Source of the DNA: Kribbella solani
GTDB taxonomy: Bacteria > Actinomycetota > Actinomycetes > Propionibacteriales > Kribbellaceae
DNA: 64,000 bases
Direction: 5' to 3'
NCBI RefSeq assembly: GCF_014205295.1
Contig: NZ_JACHNF010000001.1
Location: 6,262,001-6,326,000 of the forward strand
Positions 57,937 to 64,000 of the stretch are shown piece after piece; position 1 is the first letter of the stretch; each line of letters starts with the position of its first letter. A program made the position numbers and the translations under genes. The notes below the pieces were generated by a model, which saw only the letters and a list, made by a program, of their open reading frames with translations, searched no databases and was not told the DNA's origin.

Positions 57937-60501
57937 TTACACCTCCTTCGGTGCGGTTCGTCGGGATGGAGACTCGGACCACTGGGGAGGTCCGAGGAAC
58001 GGGAGGGTCACCGGCGCGTCATGCCGCGCGGTGCCCAGGGCCAGCAGGACGCCGGCCGATCCGGTGGACAGGTCCATCGACAACCGCAACAGCTGGTTGC
58101 CGGGGTACGCGAGGCCGCCTTCGAACGGCATCGCGTGCCAGCCGAGACCATGCACCAGGTCGTCGACGGTTGCCTGGTCCTCGCCGAGTGCGGCGGCCGT
58201 CAGAAGCAGACCGGCGCGCCCCATGAACAGACCGGGCTGGACGTAGAAGGAACAGTGCGTGACGCGCTGCAGCTCGTGGAGCGTCGCGGCGAGCTCTTCG
58301 GACGGGCGGTGGCGCAGGTAGCGCGCCAGCACGAGCGCGACACCGGCGGAGCCTTCTTCGAGGTACGGCAGCGTGCGCCAGCCTTGATTGACCTGGCGCA
58401 TGCCGTCCTCGGTGAGTACGGTCCGCTTCAGGTCCTGCCGGATCGCGATCTCGGACAGGTCGAGCAGGCCGGTGTCACCGAGCAGCTCGTACGCGTTCAG
58501 GAAGAGCAGCGCGGGGCCGGACGACCCGTACATCAGGCCGGCTCGTGGGTACTGACCGCCGCTGATCTCCGGTACGTCGCTGCCGAGCCGGTCGGCTACC
58601 AGGTCCAGCACGCGAACCGCCTTCGCGCGCAGCGCCGGCTCGGTGTCGAAGTGCAGGAGGCTCAGACCGATACCAGCCAGGCCGGAGTGCATGCCGAGCT
58701 CGCGGGAACTCCAGTCGTCGGCGAGCGTGCGGTCGACGAGGTCCAGTGCGTCCTGGCGGTGGCCGAGCTCGTCCAGTACGTGCGCGACGCCGTGCAGTCC
58801 GTCGTACAAGCCGGGGCCGGTCTCCGTACTGATGGCGCGCTTGCGTAGCCAGTCGTCGTACTCCGGGAACCGTCCCGCACCCGTCTTGGCCAGCGCGTAC
58901 AGGACGCCGGCCGCGCCAGTGGCCAGGTCGATGCCACCACCGTCGCGGAACTGCGCGATGTCACCGGGGAACAGCCGGTCGGTGCGTTCGGGCGTCGCGC
59001 CGGCGACGATCGACTTGGTCAGCGCGGCGCGTACGTCGGTCCACTCGGACTGACCAGGCAGCGGGAGGTCTTCGAGCTCGTTCGCCGAGCTCGATCCGAC
59101 GATCGTCCGGACGGCCTCGTCCAGCTCGGCGCGCGGTACCGGGAAGGTACTGGCGATCATGTCCGCGAGCTGGAAGGCCTTGCCTGGATGGAGATTCAGC
59201 AGGATCGTCGCCTGCGGGGCGTACACGCCGAGCGCGATGCAGGCCAGCGCGTACCGGTCGACGTCGACGCCCTGCCGGTCCCGCGGAGCGGCGTACCCGG
59301 GATGGGCCAGGGTGGAGCGGGCCTGGTCCTCCGCCTTGGTCGCGACCTCGAAGTCGATCAGCGTGAGCTTGCCGTTCACGTCCAGCAGCAGGTTGTCCGG
59401 GTGCAGGTCGCAGAAGACCACGCCCCGCTCGTGCAACTGCCCGACCGCTTCGCCGACCTTCGTCACCATCGCGGACGCCCACTCGGCGTACGCCGCCTTG
59501 TCCGCGGCGGTCGCGTCCGGGTGGGTCAGCGGGTAACGCCGGACCAGCTCCCGCTGCAGTGACACCGAGTCGATGTGCTCCTGGACCAGGAAGTGATGAT
59601 CGCCGAGCTGCAGATAGTCATGCGTCCGCGGTACGGCGTCGAGGCCGGTGAGCTGTTCCAGGATGTCGCGTTCGTGCGCGATTCGGGCGACGGCGTCCCG
59701 GCCGGCCATGTCCAGGCCCGCGTACGGACGCCCTTCCTTGAGCACCACGCGCTCGCCGGACTCGTTGTGATGGCCGAGGTAGACCCCGCCGCCGTTGGAG
59801 AACTGGATGACGCCGTCGATGGTGTATGCGAGGTCGTTGGTGGTGACCGCGTTCCGGGCGTCGAGGTGCGGTTGCAGGAAGTCCGGCAGCCGCACCCAAG
59901 GCGGCGTGACGAACGTCGGGCCGCGGTGGTCCGGGACCAGGTTGCCGTGGTCGTCCGCGATCGCGAGCACCCGCTCGCCGGTCGCCGACAGGCAGTAGCG
60001 GCTGACGAACGCGCCGTACCGGATGAACAGCGGACCGTCCGCGTAGCGCAGATCGCTCAGGATGTAAGGGCCTTCGACGCCGTGCAGGACCTCGTCGAGC
60101 TCCTTGAGGACGAGCTCCAGCTGGGCTTCGTCGGTCGGGTAGATGGTCACCAGCTTGCCGCTCGACCCGCGGGGAGCGGCCTTGGAGTTGACCATCAGCA
60201 GGACGGCTTCGTTGCGCAGGAACTTGAACGCGATGCCGCGCGGGACGCAGTACGCCCAGATCGCGTCGAGGGTCCGCTCCACGTCCTGCAGCCGGGCCGA
60301 CACGTGGATCTTCCAGCCCTGCTCGGGCAGCCGGAGTCCGGCGGGCGCGTAATGCATCCACTGCTCGCCCGGCACGTGCTGCCAGCCCTCCGGCACCGGG
60401 CGCTCGGCGATCGCGAAGTCCGGATGCTCGGCACCACGGTTCGCCGGCGTCTCGTAGAACCGCCGGTCCGCTAGGCAGTAGAACTCGTAACTCTCGTGCA
60501 T
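57937..60501 (-). CDS. flaKC: Class III lanthionine synthetase LanKC
   Basis: 854 aa, ATG with AAAGGGGGG upstream. Three parts are visible. The N-terminal lyase part (residues 1-about 210) has FKFLRNEAVLLMVNSKAAPR. The Ser/Thr-kinase part (about 220-520) has the lysine in ERVVLKEGRPYAG, catalytic loop FCDLHPDNLLLDVNG and DFE in TLIDFEVAT. The cyclase-like part (about 520-850) has G-rich helical repeats (YDGLHGVAHVLDELG, HSGLAGIGLSLLHF, EGSAGVALVLARYL, GRAGLLLTAAALG, STGSAGVLLALG) and no zinc-ligand CxH motif, as expected for class III. It phosphorylates and dehydrates Ser/Thr of the precursor, then forms the rings. Orthologue of RamC and FlaKC. Confidence 0.95.
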   Translation of the reverse strand: MHESYEFYCLADRRFYETPANRGAEHPDFAIAERPVPEGWQHVPGEQWMHYAPAGLRLPEQGWKIHVSARLQDVERTLDAIWAYCVPRGIAFKFLRNEAVLLMVNSKAAPRGSSGKLVTIYPTDEAQLELVLKELDEVLHGVEGPYILSDLRYADGPLFIRYGAFVSRYCLSATGERVLAIADDHGNLVPDHRGPTFVTPPWVRLPDFLQPHLDARNAVTTNDLAYTIDGVIQFSNGGGVYLGHHNESGERVVLKEGRPYAGLDMAGRDAVARIAHERDILEQLTGLDAVPRTHDYLQLGDHHFLVQEHIDSVSLQRELVRRYPLTHPDATAADKAAYAEWASAMVTKVGEAVGQLHERGVVFCDLHPDNLLLDVNGKLTLIDFEVATKAEDQARSTLAHPGYAAPRDRQGVDVDRYALACIALGVYAPQATILLNLHPGKAFQLADMIASTFPVPRAELDEAVRTIVGSSSANELEDLPLPGQSEWTDVRAALTKSIVAGATPERTDRLFPGDIAQFRDGGGIDLATGAAGVLYALAKTGAGRFPEYDDWLRKRAISTETGPGLYDGLHGVAHVLDELGHRQDALDLVDRTLADDWSSRELGMHSGLAGIGLSLLHFDTEPALRAKAVRVLDLVADRLGSDVPEISGGQYPRAGLMYGSSGPALLFLNAYELLGDTGLLDLSEIAIRQDLKRTVLTEDGMRQVNQGWRTLPYLEEGSAGVALVLARYLRHRPSEELAATLHELQRVTHCSFYVQPGLFMGRAGLLLTAAALGEDQATVDDLVHGLGWHAMPFEGGLAYPGNQLLRLSMDLSTGSAGVLLALGTARHDAPVTLPFLGPPQWSESPSRRTAPKEV

Positions 60502-60614
60502 GACTGTCCGACCCCCCTTTCGTGGTGCCCCGCCACATCTTGGGCGCCCGGCCGGGGGTCGGCGTAGTGCACGATGTCATCACTCTGATGTGAAGAATGC
60601 ACACACTACGAGTG

Positions 60615-60643
60615 AGTATATAAACACTCTTCGTTACGTCATC
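60615..60643 (-). promoter_or_regulatory. Candidate lanKC promoter
   Basis: On the minus strand GTGTTTATATACT gives a -10-like TATACT (complement 60615-60620) in an otherwise GC-rich spacer. Upstream GATGAC (complement 60638-60643) at 17-bp spacing is only a weak -35, as expected for an activator-dependent promoter. Between it and the start codon lie several GTG/CAC-rich short repeats (CACTACGAGTG, ATCACTCTGATG) that could be RamR-type sites. The leader would be about 105 nt. Confidence 0.4.
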
Positions 60644-60733
60644 GCGCGTCCTGAGCGTGAATCGGGCCGTAACAAGATGTCAATCCGCGACAACCGCGTC
60701 ACGGGGCGTAACTTCGTACCGGATGAGTCGTGG

Positions 60734-61795
60734 TCACACCGGGTAGGTGTGGACCTCGGTCGCCTTCAGGGTCGCGTGCAGCGGCTGACCGGGCGTCAGG
60801 TGCAGCTCGGCGACTGCGGCCGTGGTGATGTCGGCGAGCAGGTCCTTCGGGCCGGCCGGTGACGCGTCGAGGCGTACGCGAACGGTGTGGGCGTGCTGTT
60901 CGATACCGGTGACCACAGCAGGCCAGGTGTTACGCGGACTCCCGGCGGGCTGTTCCGGGTAGAGGCTGACCGCGGTAGGTGGGAACGCGACGTGTACTGG
61001 GCCGGTAGCTGGTTCAGCGAGAGTGATGGTGCCGCCGTCGGTCAGTACGACTGTGGTGCTCGTTGCAGCGCCTCGGTAGAGGTTGAGGCCTACCAACTGG
61101 GCTACGTAGTCGGTGCGCGGCCGGTGGGCTACCTCGGTGGGCTTGCCTTCCTGCACCACCTGGCCGTTCTCGATGATGACGAGGCGATCTGCAAGGACCA
61201 TGGCGTCCAGTGGGTCGTGTGTGACCAGCAGGGTGCGGCCCTCGAAGCGGCGCAGGTGCTGGCCGAGCTCGGCGCGTACGTGCAGGGTGGTGCTGGCGTC
61301 GAGGGCTGCCAGCGGTTCGTCCAGTAGGAGCAGCTCGGGCTCGGTGGCCAGTGCACGGGCCAGTGCGACGCGCTGTGCCTGGCCGCCCGACAAAGCACGT
61401 GGGCGCGTACGGGCGTACGCGTCTAGGCCGACTGTCTTCAGCCAGCGGGCTGCGGTTGTTCTGGCAGCGGTCTTGTCCACACCGCGAGCGCGCAGGCCGA
61501 AAGCGACGTTCTCCAGGCAGCTGAGGTGGTTGAAGAGTAGGTAGTCCTGGAAGACGACACCGATTGGGCGGCGGTCCGGCGTACGGAACGTGCGTGGCGG
61601 TTCGTCCCAGACGGTGGAGTCGAGTGCGATGCGTCCGCCGTTCAACGCGAGCAGTCCGGCGATGGAGCGAAGTGCAGTCGTCTTGCCGGCGCCGTTGGGG
61701 CCAAGTAGCGCGACTACTTCACCAGGCTGCACGGTCAGGTCGATGGACAGTTCGAAAGGGCCACGGGTGACCTGGAGGTCGGCGTACAAGGTCAT
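60734..61795 (-). CDS. modC: Molybdate ABC transporter ATP-binding protein ModC
   Basis: 353 aa from ATG 61795, overlapping the modB stop; the longer open frame upstream is modB sequence in another frame. Walker A GPNGAGKTT, signature LSGGQAQRVALARAL, Walker B LLLLDEPLAALDA and H-loop LLVTHDPLDAMVLA are canonical. The C-terminal TOBE/Mop domain (AGPKDLLADITTAAVAELHL, PGQPLHATLKATEVHTYPV) marks it as an oxyanion importer. A small hairpin (GGTCCACACC/GGTGTGACC) overlaps the stop codon and probably ends the operon. Confidence 0.95.
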   Translation of the reverse strand: MTLYADLQVTRGPFELSIDLTVQPGEVVALLGPNGAGKTTALRSIAGLLALNGGRIALDSTVWDEPPRTFRTPDRRPIGVVFQDYLLFNHLSCLENVAFGLRARGVDKTAARTTAARWLKTVGLDAYARTRPRALSGGQAQRVALARALATEPELLLLDEPLAALDASTTLHVRAELGQHLRRFEGRTLLVTHDPLDAMVLADRLVIIENGQVVQEGKPTEVAHRPRTDYVAQLVGLNLYRGAATSTTVVLTDGGTITLAEPATGPVHVAFPPTAVSLYPEQPAGSPRNTWPAVVTGIEQHAHTVRVRLDASPAGPKDLLADITTAAVAELHLTPGQPLHATLKATEVHTYPV

Positions 61796-62598
61796 TGCAG
61801 ACCGCCCAACCAGCGCTCGCGCAGCGATGCCAGCACGACCACTGACACCAGTAGGAGCACCAGACTGAGTACGACCGCCACATCGGGGTCTGTTTCCAGT
61901 GCGAGATAGACGGCAAGAGGCATGGTCGTCGTACGGCCTGGGAAGTTCCCGGCGAAGGTGATGGTCGCGCCGAACTCGCCCAGTGCGCGGGCCCAGCACA
62001 GTACGGTCCCCGCGATGATCCCGGGAGCGATGGACGGCAGTGTCACGCGCCGGAAGGTCGTCCATCGACTCGCACCGAGCGTTGCGGCCGCCTCTTCGTA
62101 CCGTGGGTCTGCTGCACGCAGTGCGCCTTCGACAGAGATCACCAGGAACGGCATGGCTACAAAGGCTTCTGCCACGATCACGCCTGCTGTGGTGAACGGC
62201 AGCGAGATCCCGAACCAGGCATCTAGGTACTGGCCGACCAGGCCGCGCCGCCCGAGTACCAGTAGCAGCGCAACGCCTCCTACTACTGGCGGGAGCACCA
62301 GTGGGACGGTCACGAAGGCTCTGATCACACTTCGGCCGGGCAGTCCGCCTCTAGCGAGTAGCCACGCCAGGGGTACGCCTAGCACGAGGCAGACTGCGGT
62401 AGCGGTCGTAGCGCAGATCAGTGACAGCTTCAGTGCCTGCCAGACGTCCGCACTGAACAGGCGGTCCGGCAGCGTCGACCACGGCGCTTTGGCGAGCAGG
62501 CCGATCAGTGGGACGAGCAGGAACGCCAGACCGATCAGTGCAGGCAGCAGGAGCACGAGGGGCAGCCGCCCACTCGTACTCCTGCCACGACGACTCAC
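61792..62598 (-). CDS. modB: Molybdate ABC transporter permease ModB
   Basis: 268 aa from a GTG overlapping the modA stop. Six transmembrane helices are seen, and the binding-protein-dependent permease motif EEAAATLGASRWTTFRRVTL followed by PSIAPGIIAGTVLCWARALG EFGAT in pieces matches ModB/CysT permeases. Segment VTVPLVLPPVVGGVALLLVL is also family-typical. It is coupled by overlap to modA and modC. Confidence 0.95.
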   Translation of the reverse strand: MSRRGRSTSGRLPLVLLLPALIGLAFLLVPLIGLLAKAPWSTLPDRLFSADVWQALKLSLICATTATAVCLVLGVPLAWLLARGGLPGRSVIRAFVTVPLVLPPVVGGVALLLVLGRRGLVGQYLDAWFGISLPFTTAGVIVAEAFVAMPFLVISVEGALRAADPRYEEAAATLGASRWTTFRRVTLPSIAPGIIAGTVLCWARALGEFGATITFAGNFPGRTTTMPLAVYLALETDPDVAVVLSLVLLLVSVVVLASLRERWLGGLQ

Positions 62599-63398
62599 GG
62601 TGCGGAGAAGCCGGCCGCGGTCAGAACCGCCTTGCCCTTGTCGGACAGGACGAAGTCGACGAACGCCTTCGCGCCATCAGCGTTCGGCGCCTTGGACAGC
62701 GTGGCGATCGGGTACTCGTTGACGGCCTTGCTCGCCTCCGGGAACTCGATGCCGTCGACCTTGCCCTTCGCGGACAGCACGTCGGTCTTGTAGACCAGCG
62801 CCGCGTCCACCTCGCCGAGGCTGACCTTGGTCAGCGCGGCCTTCACGTCCTGCTCCAGGCTGTCCGGCTGCGGGGTGATCCCGGCGGCCTTGAACACCTT
62901 GTCGGCGGCCGCGCCGCACGGCACCTGCGGCGCGCAGAGCGCGATCTTCTTGGCCTTGTCGGCGAAGTCCTTCAGCCCGGTGATCTTGCCCGGGTTGCCG
63001 GTCGGGACGGCGATCTCCAGGGTGTTCTTGACGAAGTTCGCCGGGGTGCCCTTGTCCGTCACCTGGTCCATGTTCTTCGGTGCCGCGGAGGCGAAGACAT
63101 CCGCCGGCGCGCCCTGGTTGATCTGCTGCGCGAGCGCCGAGCTGCCGCCGAAGTTGAAGGTCACCTTCACGCCCGGGTGCGCGGCCTCGAAGTCCTTGCC
63201 GAGCTGGGTGAACGTGCCGGTCAGCGAGGCGGCGGCGAAGACGTTGATCGTCCCGGAGACGGCCGGCGCGCTGCTGCTCGTGCCGCCCGACGGCGACGAC
63301 GACCCGACCGGGGTCTTGTCGGCGGAGTTGTCCCCGCAGCCGGCCAGGGTGAGCGCGGCGACGGCGGCCAGCGCGGCGAGGGTGGTACGGCGGGACAT
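62595..63398 (-). CDS. modA: Molybdate-binding lipoprotein ModA
   Basis: 267 aa. The lipobox reads LAAVAALTLAGCGDN. The binding fold starts GTINVFAAASLTGTFTQLGK and continues VTFNFGGSSALAQQINQGAP, ADVFASAAPKNMDQV, TGLKDFADKAKKIALCAPQV and EVDAALVYKTDVLSA, all close to ModA family motifs. It captures molybdate or tungstate outside the membrane for ModBC. The Ala-Ser-Leu and Gly-Ser-Ser-Ala residues that hydrogen-bond the oxyanion are present. The start overlaps the stop of the HTH-Mop gene. Confidence 0.95.
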   Translation of the reverse strand: MSRRTTLAALAAVAALTLAGCGDNSADKTPVGSSSPSGGTSSSAPAVSGTINVFAAASLTGTFTQLGKDFEAAHPGVKVTFNFGGSSALAQQINQGAPADVFASAAPKNMDQVTDKGTPANFVKNTLEIAVPTGNPGKITGLKDFADKAKKIALCAPQVPCGAAADKVFKAAGITPQPDSLEQDVKAALTKVSLGEVDAALVYKTDVLSAKGKVDGIEFPEASKAVNEYPIATLSKAPNADGAKAFVDFVLSDKGKAVLTAAGFSAP

Positions 63399-63805
63399 CA
63401 GGCCTCCGGGATTTCGACGACGACATGGGTGGACTTGATCGAGGCGACGGCCACCACACCGGGCTCCAGCCCGAGCTCGTCGGCGGCCTCACGGCTCATC
63501 AGCGACACGACGCGGAACGGCCCGGCCTGCATCTCGACCTGGGCCATCACGCCGTCCTTGACTACGCGGGTGACGATCCCGCGCATCCGGTTCCGGGCCG
63601 AGGCGGCCGTGGTGGCGCCCGGCTCCGGTGTCTCGGCCAGTTGCTGGGCGAACGCGGCGAGCGCCCGCCCCTCGACGGCCATCCGCCCGTTCTCCTGTGT
63701 CGACGGCAGCCGGCCCTGGTCGATCCAGCGACGCACCGTGTCGTCGCTGACTCCGAGCAGCGCGGCCGCTTCGCTCACCCGCAAATTCGGCACGGTACAC
63801 AGCAT
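63398..63805 (-). CDS. HTH-Mop (TOBE) molybdate-responsive regulator
   Basis: 135 aa if started at ATG 63805; a GTG at 63793 (VPNLRVSEAAALLGVSDDTV) is equally likely. The longer frame to 63976 crosses the intergenic region. A MerR/excisionase-type helix-turn-helix (LRVSEAAALLGVSDDTVRRW, IDQGRLP) is followed by a single Mop/TOBE domain (MRGIVTRVVKDGVMAQVEMQ, RVVSLMSREAADELGLEPGV, VAVASIKSTHVVVEIPEA). Such proteins bind molybdate and are thought to regulate modABC in actinobacteria. First gene of the operon, coupled to modA by a TGATG overlap. Confidence 0.9.
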   Translation of the reverse strand: MLCTVPNLRVSEAAALLGVSDDTVRRWIDQGRLPSTQENGRMAVEGRALAAFAQQLAETPEPGATTAASARNRMRGIVTRVVKDGVMAQVEMQAGPFRVVSLMSREAADELGLEPGVVAVASIKSTHVVVEIPEA

Positions 63806-63842
63806 ACTTCCGCAACTGCGGGTTGATACCAGGTTTTCCACA

Positions 63843-63858
63843 GTCACCGAGTGGTGAC
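63843..63858. promoter_or_regulatory. Inverted repeat GTCACC-N4-GGTGAC upstream of the mod operon
   Basis: Perfect 6-bp arms around GAGT in the 87-bp spacer between the divergent HTH-Mop gene and the partial gene at 63893. It is a candidate operator for the HTH-Mop regulator. No direct evidence. Confidence 0.35.
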
Positions 63859-63892
63859 GGACAGTGGCCGCGAATCCTCGTAAGTTAAAGGC

Positions 63893-64000
63893 ATGAGGAC
63901 ATCGGGGATGCGTGACTATCTGGACGGGCCGCACAAGGCGGCCCGGGACGTGGTGCGGGCCGAGCTGGTCGCGCATGCCGGGCCGGCCGGCCTGGCCGAG
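63893..64000 (+). CDS. Partial gene at the right edge (possibly acyl-CoA dehydrogenase-like)
   Basis: Only 36 codons are visible, beginning MRTSGMRDYLDGPHKAARDV (or ATG 63908, which has GGGG before it). The start YLDGPHKAARDVVRAEL loosely recalls the N-terminal helix of acyl-CoA dehydrogenases, but that is too little for a family call. It is divergent from the mod operon. Confidence 0.4.
   Translation, partial: MRTSGMRDYLDGPHKAARDVVRAELVAHAGPAGLAE

Noticed and set aside
60500..60862. 120-codon plus-strand frame between lanKC and modC
   Set aside because: It covers the lanKC promoter region and the 3' end of modC antisense, and has no recognisable protein features.

Overview
The window is GC-rich actinobacterial chromosome. 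GTG starts are common, operons are packed with ATGA/GTGA overlaps, LysX is the lysyl-PG-synthase/LysRS fusion, and regulators are typical of soil actinomycetes. The flavipeptin-type class III lanthipeptide locus (LanKC, SapB-like precursor, prolyl oligopeptidase) points to Kribbella or a close relative (inference). I saw no tRNA, rRNA, CRISPR array or phage. The only insertion sequence is one intact IS30-family element.

Layout. 0-2 kb: a LysR gene running off the left edge, a divergent PRISE-like reductase and an XRE-cupin regulator. 2.1-7.2 kb: a translationally coupled trans-4-hydroxyproline catabolic operon (FAD oxidase subunit, a fused 2Fe-2S/flavoprotein/BFD dehydrogenase, a DapA-family deaminase, hydroxyproline epimerase). 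7.3-10.7 kb: four tandem paralogs of unknown function beside a UBP zinc-finger gene. This is the least explained coding region of the window. 11.7-14.7 kb: 5-oxoprolinase pxpABC with a divergent FCD-GntR regulator and a palindromic FadR-type operator between them. 14.9-21.5 kb: an M24 aminopeptidase, a secreted tripeptidyl-aminopeptidase-like hydrolase, a DUF3817 protein, a glycine riboswitch driving sdaA, an MmyB-like regulator and a Pro/Thr-rich anchored protein. 21.5-28.5 kb: a MacAB-like efflux operon, a divergent two-component system and two lipoproteins. 28.6-33.5 kb: lysX, a DUF998 protein and a hydrolase.

33.5-34.8 kb: the IS30 element, inserted inside a copy of a roughly 70-bp palindromic repeat that occurs intact at two other gene ends (14.75 and 45.03 kb). 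34.9-45.0 kb: a sugar locus with ROK and LacI regulators, aldehyde dehydrogenase, polysaccharide deacetylase, GH2 beta-mannosidase, SGNH hydrolase, Gfo/Idh oxidoreductase and a TIM-barrel isomerase. AACCGGTT operators lie in front of its two transcription units. 45.1-50.5 kb: a molybdopterin oxidoreductase, a kinase-like ATPase, TetR with a membrane protein, a Pr6Pr protein and a methyltransferase-like protein. 50.6-51.8 kb: an Rpf/LysM protein with a long structured leader.

51.8-60.5 kb: the lanthipeptide cluster. It has a RamR-like orphan regulator with a degenerate receiver, a heterodimeric ABC exporter, a prolyl oligopeptidase, a 45-aa precursor gene too short for routine gene calling, and LanKC. 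The set matches the Streptomyces ramCSAB-R logic plus the flavipeptin leader peptidase. 60.7-63.8 kb: a molybdate uptake operon (HTH-Mop regulator, modA, modB, modC) that could supply the molybdoenzyme at 45 kb. A partial gene enters the right edge.

The observations most worth a second look are the four-paralog array with fossils of the neighbouring gene's 3' end, the palindromic repeat caught with an IS insertion, the lanthipeptide locus, and the hydroxyproline dehydrogenase fusion with two in-frame low-complexity expansions.
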